Of a DNA stretch of 64,000 nt, positions 23,241-36,829 are shown in pieces. How positions within the stretch are numbered: the stretch's first letter is position 1; each line of letters begins with the position of its first letter. Both the position numbers and the translations under genes were made by a program. Source of the DNA: Loxodes magnus (Eukaryota > Ciliophora > Karyorelictea > Loxodida > Loxodidae). The notes under the pieces were generated by a model. It did not search any database, was not told the DNA's origin, and worked only from the letters and a program-made list of their open reading frames with translations. Location: the NCBI GenBank assembly GCA_946699065.1, contig CAMPDV010000678.1, forward strand, positions 62,001-126,000. Direction: 5' to 3'.

Positions 23241-24948
23241 GAATTGCTTCCTTCAATTATAGACATTAGTAAATGTTTTTAATGCTTTTTAATATAATCT
23301 TGATCTCATCAATTTTTAATTACTCTTGTTATAGTCTCTCTTTAATGTCTTCCTTTTTTACTTTTTCCATTTCTAATAATTCTAATCTTCTTGATATAAG
23401 TTTCTTGTGAAATATTTGTATTTATAAATCTAAATATCCCAAATAAGACTTAGGAAGGGAGTTTATAAGTCCTTAATCATATAATATAAGGTGTCTTAAG
23501 TCATAATTCTCAATCTTTTACGATAATCAATCTCTTATATTAGAATAATATATGCATTTAAAAATGTACTCAAATGTATCATACTCTCAACGCATGCAGT
23601 AGGGATTATCAATATGATAATGACAATCTTAAAGATCTTTTCGGGGTTTGTAAGATTGGGTTCTAAGTTTATATATACTGATAATTTCTTGTCTAAATTA
23701 TTTGTTCAACTTAGTGTAAATAATTACTAGAAATTGGTTAAGTTAAGATTACTAAACTGCTTAGTATATATTTTAGCTATTTTCATTCTCTTAAACTTTT
23801 GAGTAGCTGTATTATAGAAATATTATTGTATTTTGTCTCTTATATATTTAGTAAAAATTTTTAATTTGTACTAATCTTGGAATTCTACAGGTCGATATTA
23901 TAGAGGTCTGATAATTACTAAACTTGATCATAGCATTGAAATCCTTTTTTTTCAGTTGGTAATGAAAAGAGAGCCTATTGTCGATGTTGAAAAATCAATA
24001 CTTTCTTATTTAATTTTATAATAGAATTTAAAAAACTTTATTGCCATAATGCGTTTGAAAGATAACCAGTTTAAATCTATGAAACATAACTTATTAATGT
24101 GCTTAAAATGCTTTTCTTGAAATCATTCTCATATTTGATTCAATTCTATTCAAAACTCCAGTTATTCCTTTCTGAATACACCATGGTACTAGTTCTCTCC
24201 ATATTCTGCTTTAGGCAATGTAAAAAATCTGCATAAAGTTTTAAAATGTCAAGGAGTCACATTCTTATATCTAATTAGTTAAAAAACTTTTTTCATTACA
24301 ATTAAATACTTGATCACGACTTCTCTACAATAAGGATTAAAATTCTTCTTTTGATGTAGCATTACATCTAAATATGTTACTAGTTCCTTTTAAATAATTG
24401 GTTAATTATCTAATCATAAATTTAAATTTTATTATTTATAATGTTTCTTTAAAATTTAGATACATTCAGATTTTATATAATTGATCCTAAAGTGCGTTTA
24501 TGTAAAATGCTTACTTGTTTCATTTATTAACTCCTTCATCTACTTTGCAGTTTTGGAAAGAAGAATCAGATCATCTGCTCATCGTCTGCATGCGAAACTA
24601 ATTCTCCAACCCTGGCATTTGAATTCCAATTAGGTACTTTTACTTTCCAAATATCTAATTACTATGTCATAATACAACAATGCTAAAATTAGTCCATGTG
24701 AACTTCCTTACATAATTCCATTGTTGTATAATAATGTTCTGGCGTTCTTTCCATCTATTTTAAATGAAGAATTTAGGTTTTTGTAAAACAACTCTAAGGC
24801 TTTTATTAGTCCAAGTGGTAGTTTAACTCTCTTTAATTGATCTAATAAAAGTCTTCTTTTTATTGAGTCAAACATTTTTTCAAGGTCTATCAGTGTTGCT
24901 ATCAATTTAGTCTTACTTTTAGCAATTTTCCGATAGTTATCAATTATT
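23240..24948 (-). mobile_element. LINE-type retrotransposon copy B (truncated)
   Basis: Nearly identical to the 3' half of copy A: LIDLEKMFDSIKRRLLLDQL, motif B, WADDLILLS with TGA for Trp, and the C-terminal region. It lacks motifs 0-2 because sequence stops at about 24948, exactly where the right arm of inverted repeat 2 begins. At its 3' side it loses the last ~40 bp of the tail and joins a gene fragment. Either normal LINE 5' truncation beside the arm, or the arm was fused into the element. Confidence 0.88.
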
Positions 24949-25866
24949 TGATTAATTAATAACTAATAAAGCTAAAAGGATAAAATATTAATTATTTAAT
25001 AGACATAATTAAACATATTAAAGCTTATTTTAATAATAAAATTAAATATTACTATTTAATAATTGTAAGATAAAATTAGTGATACACCATTTCTAGTTAG
25101 ATTAAATATTTACTTTCTATTACTTATATTTATTACATTTATATAACCTACTTAGAATCAACATTATAATTAATTATATTAGTTTATTATTTTAAAACTG
25201 ATCTTTATAAATAAAAAGTTTTAATGAAATAGTAGTAAGAAAGTGGGCAATTAAAAGAGTTTATCTTATAAATTCTAAAAATGTTTTGTTTTAAGTAATT
25301 TGATGTTTTTTAATATTTATTCAATCTAATTAATAAGAAACTTATTTTATTTCATTTCTTTTAATTAGTAAAAGCTAAAAAAGCTCACTTTTTTTGATTA
25401 AATGTAAGTGAAAAGCAATAATTAATAACAGTAGATTTAAAAAAATTGTATTATTTTATTTATAATTTAAAAGGGTCTATAACGAAATAAGGTTTTATTA
25501 TTAAGAGTCTTTGATTTAAAGCACAAATAAGTAGTAACTAATAAATGAATATTAAAGTTATTATAATAAGGATATAATTATTCGTTATAAAACTTTTGAT
25601 ATAATAATTTATCCTTTTATTTAAAAGTAAAAAGATATAAAATAATTAAAATTTACAAGTTTGTACACTATTAGTTTTATATCTTTCTTGTTTAAGACAA
25701 AAATAGAATTTTTAAATCAATGTTTTAGAAATAAGGTATTTATAAGTATGCTTAATAATAATTTTATTGTTTAATTGTATTGAAATTGATTCAGTAAAAT
25801 TTATTTAGTTATTTTAATTAAATATTTATTGAAGTAAGTTAAAAAATTAAAACGGAGAAAAAATAA

Positions 25867-26938
25867 ATGGAGAAAAAAGAAAAGCAATTTACTAAATGTA
25901 TTTTTTTAAGAAAACTCTTAAGAGCGAGAAACCACATTCTAGGGAAAATATCTCTACTTCATTTTAAGTATGAAATTCTGCCTAACTTATGCTACTAAAA
26001 ACTAATAAATAAGATCAGTTACGACCAAAGTAAAGGTATTTCTTTAATATTTTTTAGACTAAATCCTTACTGGTCACACTTCATCTGTGTTATCGGTAGC
26101 CATATCAAGTGACCTGAATTGAATTGTATCAGGTTCAGGATATCATGAAAATTTGATAAAGATCTGGAATTTCCAGACAGGTGTTCTTTTAAGAACTTTA
26201 ACTGGACATACTGGTTGAGTTAGATCGATAGTAATCTCCCCAGACTCTAACTATATTGTTTCAGCTTCTTTTGATCAAACCATCAAGATCTGAAACTTAT
26301 AGACTGGTTCTCTCATAAGAATTATAACGGGTCATACTTCCCCAGTTTCTTCAGTAGTAATCTCCCCTGACTCTAACTATATCGTATCAGGATCTTACGA
26401 TAACACCATAAAGATTTGAAATTTCCACAATGGTGCTCTCCAAAGAACTTTAACTGATCATACTTCTAGAGTTTACTCGGTAGTAATCTCTTATGACTCT
26501 AGATATATTATATCGGGATATACTGACTCCTCTATAAAGGTTTGTGATTTCTAGACTGGTCAGCTTGTGCGAACTCTTACTGGGCATTAAGAATTAGTTT
26601 GATCGGTAATAGTGTCTAAGGATAATAGATACATAATATCAGGTTCTCGGAACAAGACAATTAAGATATGGGATTTCTCTTCTGGTTAGTGTATTCGTAT
26701 TCTTTAAGGCCATACAGGTGCTGTACGTAGTATTCAGTTAAGTGTTGATTCAAGTGCTATATTTTCTGGTTCAAGTGATAATACAATCAAGATCTGGAAC
26801 TTTGATAAGGGTGAGTGTATATAGACTTTGTAAGGGCATCAACATGAAATACTTTCTATAGCATTGAGTGTTGATAATAGATGGTTGGTATCGGGAGGAC
26901 TTGACAATACGATAAGAAAGTGGAAAGTTTCGAGTTGA
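25867..26938 (+). CDS. Seven-bladed WD40-repeat protein, copy 2
   Basis: ATG 25867 (MEKKEKQFTKCIFLRKLLRA), a phase-1 intron 26030-26057, then seven repeats: IKIWNFQTG, IKIWNLQTG, IKIWNFHNG, IKVCDFQTG, IKIWDFSSG, IKIWNFDKG and the closing IRKWKVSS before TGA 26936-26938. Predicted 347 aa. Five internal TGA codons stand at Trp positions (LNWIVSG, GHTGWV, KIW twice, VWSV). TAG gives Gln in QTG and TAA gives Gln in LQGH. Transcribed away from copy 1, divergently across the spacer. Intact; a recent duplicate of copy 1. Confidence 0.92.
26030..26057 (+). other. 28-nt intron of WD40 copy 2
   Basis: GTAAAGGTATTTC...TTTTTTAG, phase 1. Without its removal the N-terminal exon and the propeller are in different frames. 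Confidence 0.75.
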
Positions 26939-27484
26939 GTAACTTATGATTTGACTTAATTAAATTTTACGATTAAAGATATAAGATATTGGCTATGTAT
27001 TTAAATGAATGTTTAATGATAACTACGTTTGTAGTTTTATGAAGTGTTTTTATTTATTTATTTAAAGGTTATATATTCTTAATATTCTTGGTTTAAAATA
27101 AAGGTTGAGTAGATAATATAGGTTATAGAAATTAGTGAGGTATGTGATTTAAAGTGGTAATGTTTAAAAATATTTTAAATATAATTTTGTTAAATGAAGC
27201 CTTATGATAGATTTAAGCTTAATCTTATTTTATAAAATTTTATAGATTTATTTTTAGATTTTATAAAAATTTCAAGTTAAGTAAAAATTATTTTTTGTAA
27301 AGTAGTTAAAATATTATTTATAAGGTTAAAGTTAGTTTATAATCTTGATTATTAATTAAAAAATTAAATTAAGTATTTTATTTATTTTATATGATTGATA
27401 TTTAATATTAATTATTATTATTATTAATTATTATTTATGTATTATTATTTATTATTTAATCATATTTATTATTATAAATATTAT

Positions 27485-27662
27485 ATAAAATGGATGTCGG
27501 CCACGTCAGCCAAATTAGTACGTAATCTGGTGCAGTGTATACTGCATTGCGAGTAATCTCGCACTAGATGCCACCACGGGGAAGGGTGGATAAGCTCCGT
27601 TGAGACATGCCTAACTTAACCCGAGGGTTATCTCTAGCAGTATGAAAGTCTGACTGACGGAC
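27485..27662 (+). other. GC-rich structured island, right copy
   Basis: Reverse-oriented partner of 16225-16400, with the same run of hairpin-forming segments, lying ~550 bp 3' of WD40 copy 2. No such island follows WD40 copy 3 or 4, so it belongs to the inverted-repeat segment rather than to the WD40 family in general. Confidence 0.4.
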
Positions 27663-29553
27663 CTTCTAATTACCAACTTAATAATTAATTCTTTTTGGAC
27701 CTTATTCAAGAAGACTGAAGTATCTGACTCAAGATTTAAGAATAATTTTTAATAAGAAGATTCTCCATTTGGAGAAGCTGATATGATTCATCGGACTTCT
27801 AGAATTTTAACAAGAAACATGAGAACATTTTTCTTAATAATAAAATTGAAAGAGCTGCTCGCAAATTGTGTGATAAGCGCTTATAAACATTCTTATTTAT
27901 TTGTTATAAAATTTTAGTTTTAATGTTTAATATGTTTCGCTTCCTATTGGAAAATAAAATTTTCTGATATTAAGTTTTTTATTTATCATTACCTTTCAAT
28001 TGTAGAGCTTAAATTTCATGAAAATAAAATATATGTTTTTGGTCAGCGTTTTATACTACCAAAGATTTCTGGGACGGAATAATTTTTTTATTTCGGGATA
28101 AAAAATCCTAAATAGGAATAAAATTTCAAGAAAAAATTCAAAATATAAAAGATTTTTGAGAAAATAATAGGATTTAAAAAATTTATTTTAAAGTAGAATT
28201 TGGAAATCTTTTTTGTTGAAATGTTATTTAGTAAAATTAAAAAAAATGTAGGAAAATTATTTGATTTGAAAAATTTTGAACAAAATTTTTCTGTTTTTGA
28301 TTTAAAAATATATTTTTGATAAGGTAAATTATTTTTGAAATGATAAGAAAAATTATTTTTTATGTTTTGGAAAAAAAAAATTTAATTTTGAAATTCTTTT
28401 CGAGTAAATGAAAAAATTCGCTTTAAAAATTTTAATGATATAAGAATTTACTTAAATGAAAAGGATTTCAAGAAAAAAGGAGATATAATAAAATAAACCA
28501 TGAAATCGTGAAAATATTATCCTTTTTTTCTCTCTGACTTATACGCTACTGAAGATTTTTAGGATGGATACATTTTTTTAAAGGATATAATTTTAAAATA
28601 TTTGAAAATTTTTTTAAATGACTTTTAAGAAATAAATATAAAAAAATAAATGACAATTTTAGGAAGAAACAAATTAGTAAATAAAACCTCTATAAGAGTG
28701 CTTAAAGTTACCTTTTCTAATAGGTATTCTGAATTGTTAAAAAACTAATCTAAAAGGAGTTTAAAAATCCATTTATAAAAATATGAACAGTCAAATAGAA
28801 AAATGTGGTATAATGCATCTGTAATAATAAATTTTAGACCAATCTACATAGAATCCAAAAAATTAATTAAGTAAGGATCTAAATAATATATCTAATCTAA
28901 CTATATCAAATATACAAATAAAAACTTATAAATCAAATTAAAAAAAATGTTTTATTATAATAATAAGAAAAACATTAAAAATTTTAAAAGATTAGCAAAA
29001 GTACTTTGAAAAGAGCTTATTATGACTTATTTGTTTGATTTTAGTTTGCGAAAAGATATTAATTTAGAAGAGAAAAACGAGTTTTTAAGAAAAATTGCTA
29101 TATTAAATATTTTTTATCTTTAAAATTTTTCTCATTTTGTTATATTAAAAAGAAAAGCTTTAAAGATAAACTTTCTGATTATAAGCAACTTAAATATATC
29201 TGCTGTGCATGTTGAAAATCGATTCTATTTATTTAATCTTAAAATTTGAATTTCTAATGAAGCTATTTTATTAAAGTTGAAAACTTAAAAAAAATCTATT
29301 GATTGTTTATCATATAAAAAGCATTTGCTAGTAAACTATATAAATAATTTGAATGTATGCAAAATTATAAAAATCTTCACTTTCTTGTAAATTATCTTAT
29401 ACTTCCATCTAAAAAAAGAATAAAATTAATTCTAATATTAAATAATACGAATTAGCAAAATGAAAGTGTAAATAATTAAGAAATCAATATAGTTTTCATT
29501 ATATCAAAAAAGGTTAAAAGAAAAGCTTTAATCTTTTGTATTTATTAAAATCA

Positions 29554-30465
29554 TTAATTAGTCATTTTTAAGAATTAATTAAAGAGCTAATTCATAAATA
29601 GAATTTAACCTGAAGTATAAACAGATTTAAAAATAATAAGATAGTCATAAAATAAAAAGCTTCTATAACTACATAAAACCAAACAATGCTGATGATTAAA
29701 GAAAGTAAGAGGTAATTTAATTTAATATATTAGCTGTAAATAGTTTAAAAGCTATTTAAGATATTAAAAAGTTAATTATAAGCTTCTAAAATTAGATAGC
29801 TCTATTAAACATTAATTAACAAGCAACTCTATGATTATTAATAGATACTCTAATAGCATTTATAAACAATCAAATTAAAATTAGAGATATCTAATATTAA
29901 GGAATATATCCATATGCTATTTCAAATTCTTATTATAATATATTCAAGATATAAACCATATAGTTATTTACTAGTTTATAAATTAATGATAATTAATGTG
30001 GGCATTAAGCAAACACTACTAAAAATTAAAGCTAATTTTTAATTAAATTGTAACTAAATAAACTTAAGAATATCAACTCAAACTAAGATCAAATCTTATA
30101 TAGATGTACCAAATACTTTGTAACGCTTAGAAGTTTAAAAGAAGAGAATATTAAAATTTATAAGTTTCTAATCTTTAAAAGCTTATAAATAAGAGTTATC
30201 TAGACTTTTTTTCTTCTAAATTTAAAAAAGTGGTATTTCACGATGTAGTATAAGAACAACAACAAGCAATATAATTAAAAGATAAGTAATTTTACTTTAC
30301 AGTTTCTTAAACCTTTGATTAAATGTTGCTAAATTATCCTGCTGATTTCAAACAAAATGGAAAATTACTTTCATATAAATAGAAACTTTAAAATAAAGAT
30401 TATAGAAAAGACTATAATTAACTTTAAAATAGTCAAAAATATATAATAAGGTTAGGTAAGTTTAA
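29554..30465. other. AT-rich spacer
   Basis: No recognisable gene or repeat. Confidence 0.5.
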
Positions 30466-30777
30466 ATGGTTTCTAATTAATTTAGAAATTTTATATATAA
30501 AACAACTAGCCCCAGCTTATTCTAGAAGTCCCAAACTTTTTTCTTCAAAAATTAAGTTTAAGAGAAAATCAATCTTTCTGAACGCACATAATATGAATTG
30601 TTCCAAGGTATTCTTGCTAAGCACTGGTTTAAATTGAATATTTATAATCTCTAGAAAAAAGTGGAACTGTCTCGCGATAATAATAAAATCTCATATATGA
30701 GCAACTGCCAGCTCTTCTAGGAACTTTACTAGATGATCCAAATATTTTAGAATATTAAATAGCGTTAAGAACTTTGA
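30466..30777 (+). CDS. Unrecognised small protein (103 codons)
   Basis: ATG 30466 to TGA 30775-30777 with no internal TGA. TAA/TAG are read as Gln. The peptide includes KINLSERTQYELFQGILAK, HWFKLNIYNLQKKVELSRDN and QLFQELYQMIQIFQ. Local GC rises relative to flanks, as in other coding regions here. No domain recognised. If the terminal TGA is Trp, the frame continues to a GC-rich stretch near 30900. Confidence 0.35.
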
Positions 30778-33700
30778 TTATTCTAGTTCAGATTTATAAG
30801 TATGAATATACAAGAATTTAGAGCTCTCAACCAGGGAAGGAAATGTGCTTTGAATTATCAGTAGAGAAAAAATTTTCTGTTGAGTTTGATTCTAGTCTGG
30901 CGCGTAGAGCGGAGTAGGAGGTGTAAATAAATGGGAGACCGCGATCTTAAGTACCACTTTTCTTTATTTCACTTTACTTTCCCTGTATTTCTTAGAGCTA
31001 ACGTAAATAATCTTAAGTAAGTTTAAGCTTAAATGTTAAAATTCCAATTTAGTTTGCTATAATCTTTGAGTGCTAATTTAAGGCTACTGACTATTTAATA
31101 TTTATTCAAGGGAAATTTCTTTTTTATGCTAAATAAATAATCCAGACGCCCCTAAAGTTTATTTAAGAAACTTCAGGACTTTCTTCTTCGAATTAGTTAG
31201 TGACTATTCCAGTTGTCAAAATTTTCTAAAGTAATGATGCTAACTGTTTCAAATTAAAAACCCTCTTTCTTGAACTCAAGCCCATGAATCTGCTTTCCTT
31301 AATTCTTCAGAATTAGCAAAGAAACTTACAAGTTTGACTTATTTTTATCATTTTTCCTGTCAAGCATTACTATCTCTATATCAATTATTTTAGCATTCTT
31401 TCTTTATTTTATTAATTAGATCTATACTTTATATATTATCTTAAAAATCCAAATCACTAGTGAAGAATTAAGAACACTTGAAATCGAACTTGTTAAAAAG
31501 AAAATATTCTTTTTAATGTCTATTTAAAGATACTTAAAGTCACTGAACTAGTTCTGCTCGTATTAGAATATTCGGACCTTATCACCTTTTTTCCTTACTT
31601 ATTTTTGATTGAAAGTAGTCGGAATCCATTTCTTTTCATGCTCTGAATACTGTAAATGTCGTGCTTTTAAGAATATTCTTTTTTAGGATTAAAAGGTAAT
31701 TTCATTATTTATTAATCAGAAGTAGATACGTTAAAGACTTCTCTTGATTTTTTCTTTCTATTTTAGCTATAGATCTTTTTACGCAGATAAAACCCTCCTA
31801 GTATTTTTTCCGAGCGAAAGAATCAAATGTGCTATAGAATAAGAATCTTCTATCAATTTGATTATTTTAAATAGAAATATTCATCTTTCATCTCTTCTTT
31901 ATTTTCTAAATATTTGCTAGTTTTTTTTTGGGTATAGATAAGTGATTTTTAGTTGTAGCTGAATATTTTCCATTTTATTTGGCTTTAAAATTTTAAGATT
32001 AACTAAAATTAAAAAAATTATTAAGCTAGACTACTTCTAAAGCATTTAAAGAGTTAAAGTTAAAGTTAAAAGATAATTAAAGTGCTTTAGTTAAGATACT
32101 ATATTTAATATCAAAAATAATCTTAAATTAAAAGAAAACTTTAGCTCTTTATAAATACTAACCTTCTCTAGTTTTAATGTTCTAAGTTTCTTTTTGCTGT
32201 TCTAAGCTCATAAGTATATCTTAATTGTATTTTAATTATTAGTTATGTGAACTGTGAATAATTAAGTATTAACTTGTAGATTCTATTATTCAATCTTATA
32301 TCCAAAATAAAGACGCTATTTAAATACTTGAGGTAAATAAATTTACCATAGTTTGCTATATTAGTGATTAGATCTATATTTCTTTTATTCGTTTATTCTA
32401 GCTGTGTATCAAGCTCAGTAGTATGCTTGTTTTATTTTCAAATATTTTGTATCTTTCTAATATTTTAAAATAATTTTCGGCTAATGTAGTTCATTCAATT
32501 CTTTTAGTGGAAATATTGCTTAATAATAAAAATAAATAAAATGCTAATAAACATATAGTAATAGTATAAGATACCTATTGATTAAGATTAACTTAAGAAA
32601 GGAATAATTAATTTATTAGTTACTTTTAAAATACTAAGCTTCTTAATATTAGTTATATAGCCTTAGTTAATTACTTATATAAGCTTACTAATGCTATTAT
32701 TTTTAAATTTTATTTTATTATTAATTTCCTTTATTAAGTTTATAATACATTATTATTATAGCTATAGACATTTCCTTATAATTAAATGCATTTAATAGTT
32801 ATAGATTAGTTAGTGCTTCTTTTATCTATTATTTATAAAGCTTATATTTTTAAGATTGCTAAGAATAATAGCTTAAATATAGTTAAATTAAAGATTTATA
32901 TTCTGGTATTTCTCTTTTTTAAATTTCTTCAGCTTTTGCAAGATTCAAAATTTAATTTTATAATCTCCTGATTTAGCTTAAGATAGCTTAAATAGTTTTG
33001 TGAAATCGATGTTAAAAATCCCTCAGGTCCTTTCTATCAATACATGCTAACAAAATTTTATTAGAAGAAATAAAAATTAGCTTTCTAGATTTATTTTGAT
33101 TTTTAGATGCTTTTATTTGAGTCTTATTTCCTAAATTTTTTCCTTATTCTATACATTAAAGATCTTCCTCTTAATTCTATTTTTTCACTTCCCATTTATT
33201 GAATTGAAAGCTGTAGCTAATTCTATGGTCTAAAATTATCTTGCTTCGCTATTTTTGCCACTTTTGTAATTATTTAATGGAACATTTCTTTTGTTTTGCG
33301 AAGATTTTTCTGAATTCTCAAATTCAGAATTCAAACTGATTATAATATTTCCTATTTGTTTATTTTATACTTCTTAGATTTTATTTTTAGCAGGTGTTTT
33401 TGTAGTTTTTTACTCTTATTCTGCCTAATTAATCCCTTTTCTTTTTCAAATAGAAATAATTTCCAATAGCTTCATTAAGCCTTAAAGTCTAGAGACTTTA
33501 TTTTTGATGTCTATTAATTTCTTTATGATTTATGACTTAAAATTTCTTATTTGCAAATTATAATTGTTATTCTTATTTACTTGCTAAGTCTAAAATCCTT
33601 ATTTTGGGATATTTTTTCAGTCAGTTTAGATGGAGTTAAGGGTTTAGTGAAGTTTAGAAGGTATTAAAACATTTATTGTTCCCAGTTAAGACTTTTATTT

Positions 33701-34389
33701 TTTTAATTTAAATGAAATAGGAAGCTTTCTTTTATTTAATAAAGATTTATATTAAATTAAAGATATTCAATTAATGTATTAATAGAAATACTTTTAGTTA
33801 AGAAGTCTTCTACTATTATTATTTTTCTTACTCTTAAAATTATGCATAATTTCCTTTATCTAAACTTGAGTCTTATTATTATTATTTTAATCCCTTCCTT
33901 ATTTTTAAATAAGATGATATTATGATTTTGCTCTAATGCTTTATAGCTAAAAGATTAAAATTTAAATATTATTAAAAGATAACCAAGCAAACTAATGTTC
34001 TTAATCTAAATAATCTAATGGATATTAAAATTATTAAATGAATCAAGTTCACTTAAAGGCTTAAATCATTATTTCATATCTATAACTTATTCCAAAACTC
34101 TTCCTTTTTCCACTTCTATTCCCTTTTAGTTATTTTTGTTTTTTGGAGTTCTTGATGTTCCAGCCAATCGAGAATTGACTTCTATAAAATCCTTGAATTT
34201 AAATTACAACTTTCAGCTAATCTCTTCAATTAACTTCAATGCTTTTAAACGTCTTATTTGGAATCTTCTTTTCTGCTTAAAAATTGTTCTTTAAGTTAAG
34301 TCATAGTATTTTTAAGAATGGAAATCTCAGCATGATACCATTTAAGAATTTTAAAGGGAGCTTGAAATTCACACCTTTAAGTTTTATTA
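30778..34389. other. Gene-poor AT-rich stretch
   Basis: A GC-richer patch near 30890-30960 and several stop-poor frames on both strands (for example minus strand about 33000-33500) are the only structure seen. None carries a recognisable domain, and frames compete, so no gene is called. Confidence 0.4.
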
Positions 34390-34897
34390 TTATATATTAT
34401 TTTTTAAAACCGCCATAGTTGTTCGAAGGTGAACAACAAGGTCATCTTCATCAGAGGTTGGGGAAGTTAAGTACCCATAATCGACTTTATGTCTTCCTCT
34501 CCTTTGGTTGGCTCGAGACATAAGATTCTTAGACCTTCGGCACTGGCTTAATTTGGATTGCATTCTGGAACGAAAAAGAAATAATATTGCGAATTTCATC
34601 AGAGGTGGGGAATTTAAGTACCCATAATTGACATATATCGTCCTCTGCTTTGGTGATGCAATGAGACACAATCCTGCCATGTCATTGGACCTCCAGCAAG
34701 TATTAAAGATTACGAGTATTCTAAAATTATATCAGTATTGAACATTTTTATCAGTACTGAATAATTATACCAGTATTGAACAATGTCTATCAGTATCTGA
34801 TAATTTTATCAGTAAGAAACATTCTTGTCAGTATGAAACATTTTTTTTTTAAAAGCTGCGCACCAACGAGAGTGCTACGCTCTCTATAATCAAATTT
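34390..34897 (-). mobile_element. ~510-bp dispersed repeat, copy 2
   Basis: Minus-strand copy with the same ends as copies 1 and 3. It holds an uninterrupted 96-codon frame (MAGLCLIASPKQRT...) nearly identical to that in copy 3. The frame spans two diverged ~105-bp units, each with YGYL..SP, so it may be a by-product of the internal duplication. Hairpin end near 34850-34890. Confidence 0.78.
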
Positions 34898-35399
34898 ATT
34901 TATTTATTATTTATTAAGTTATAATTATACATACTAATGTATTAAAGTTTCTTACCTTAGTCTTCATTTGTTACTTCTAATTTTTATATTATTCTATTAA
35001 GATTTAAATCTCTTTCTCAATCTTGCAAGCTAACTGTTCACAACTTACTTATGAATAGTATCACAAAAATAGAAGGTTTAGCTGATTCTATAACTAATCT
35101 ATAATAAAATTTAGTCTCTACAGCTAATACAATCGCTTAGTAAGTTTTATTAAGTTTGATAATGATTTACTTGCTTCAATAAACTAAGGATTAGCTTTTC
35201 TTCTTTTAATTAATTTAATTTAAAAATTAATAAAATGTAAGTGTCTATTTATTAAAATAGAGTCAAAAAAAGAGTTCATTAATAACCCTTCATTACAGTT
35301 AGTTCTTAGTTATTAAAAATTAATAAAGTAATTTAAGCTTTTTAAGTAAACAGAACATAGAAAGTCGAAGACTCCAATTATAAAAAATTAGCCTGAATA

Positions 35400-35855
35400 T
35401 TTAACTATACAGCTAAACATTCCTATAGAAATATCTCATTGGAGATTAGATGAGAAGTAAAATTTATAAAAGACGAAACTGTATAAAAAGTGTAATAATA
35501 TGAAAGAAAATCTATATTGCAAGATGCATAAATAATAAAAGAGTAAGTATTTGTAAATTTAGAAAAATTAGAAGAATAAAGCTAATTAGAATCTTAATTG
35601 GTAAGATAATAAGACTAATTAGTTCATCAATTGAAGAAATTTTTAATAAAGAAAGTAAAACTTAATTTCCCTACTTAAAAACAGCTAAGAGAAATAGATT
35701 TTAGAATTAAAAGCTTCCATCAACAATTATTGAAGAGAAGAATTGAAATCCTATAGTGGAATGAGGAAATACTACAGTGGCAGAACGATTTGGATAAAGT
35801 TGTAGCAGTAGGAGGAGAAGAACAAGAACAAGAAGAAAAAGAACATGAGCAATGA
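35400..35855 (+). CDS. Unrecognised coiled-coil protein, 5' end unclear
   Basis: A plus frame rich in Glu, Gln, Leu and Lys runs to TGA 35853-35855: VNLEKLEEQSQLESQLVRQQ, DFRIKSFHQQLLKRRIEILQ, WNEEILQWQNDLDKVVAV, then an acidic GGEEQEQEEKEHEQ tail. Heptad-like spacing suggests a coiled coil. No in-frame ATG was found, so it is partial, or its start lies across an unseen intron. No homology recognised. Confidence 0.4.
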
Positions 35856-36829
35856 ATAAAATAGGAATGATGAATTAGATGTAAAATAAACAGTTTTATT
35901 ATCTATATGAAAATATAGTAAAGACATATTAAATGATATGATGATAAAGAAAGTAAAATTTATAATAGATCAGAGGAATATTAATTATTAAGGAAATTTA
36001 AGAAAATAAGCTAATATCTATAGGTACTAAATGATAATAGCCTGCTTAAATAAATTATTCTTCATTGATATTCAAATTAATATCCTAAAATTTATTCTTA
36101 GATATTATATTTCTCAGCTGTTGGAATTTTTGAATGAAAAAATTATAAAGTTAAGAAATAGAAGAGCTATGAAAATGTATACATTTAATTGAGAAGCACT
36201 AAGAAATAAAAAAATATGCAATTAATTTTGTTAGAATAAATAAAGGCACAAAAATAAATTAAAATTTAGGTTTGAAAAAACTCTAAAGGATTAAATAAGC
36301 CAAAGCACGCACTCAAAATTATCATAACATCTTTATAAATCGCAATTAGAGATCTAATTCTTGTTCTTTTAAGTTTTGTTCGAATTTCTACAGTGATATA
36401 TCGAATGTTAATTCTACTCATTAGAAACAAGTATTGCTTGAATTTATGGTTATTCAACTTTTTTTCTAGTTTTATTTTCATAGTTATGTTTATATTCAGC
36501 ATGCTTTATATTTCTTTTTCTTTTAGCGCTGATATCTAGCAGAAAAATTACACAAAATAACTTTATCTATATATTTAGGCCTTCTTTTAATTTTATAGCA
36601 TCTCAGTTTTTTTCTTAAATTTATCTTTTTATTATTGTTATTTCTCTCATTTTATCTTTTGTTTTATTCTATTAATCTTTCCTAAAATTGTTTTATGCAA
36701 TAGCTATTTCATACAATTTTTCAGCTTTTGAAGGTAATTTTCATCAAAATTGCAATCTCAAATTTCAGCTTTAACTTAAATATAATTTACTTAGTTATAA
36801 ATTTTCTAGGTGTAACTTATTTTTGTTGA
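35856..36829. other. AT-rich spacer
   Basis: No domain recognised. A 78-codon stop-free minus frame (36266-36502) has no distinguishing feature and is not called. Confidence 0.4.

Larger units (their letters stand above)
24949..29553 (+). repeat. Inverted repeat 2, right arm (~4.6 kb)
   Basis: Reverse complement of 14340-18930, carrying WD40 gene 2 and the second GC-rich island. Its inner end coincides with the truncated 5' end of LINE B. Small substitutions and homopolymer differences separate the arms, so they are distinct sequences and not one read twice. Confidence 0.93.
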
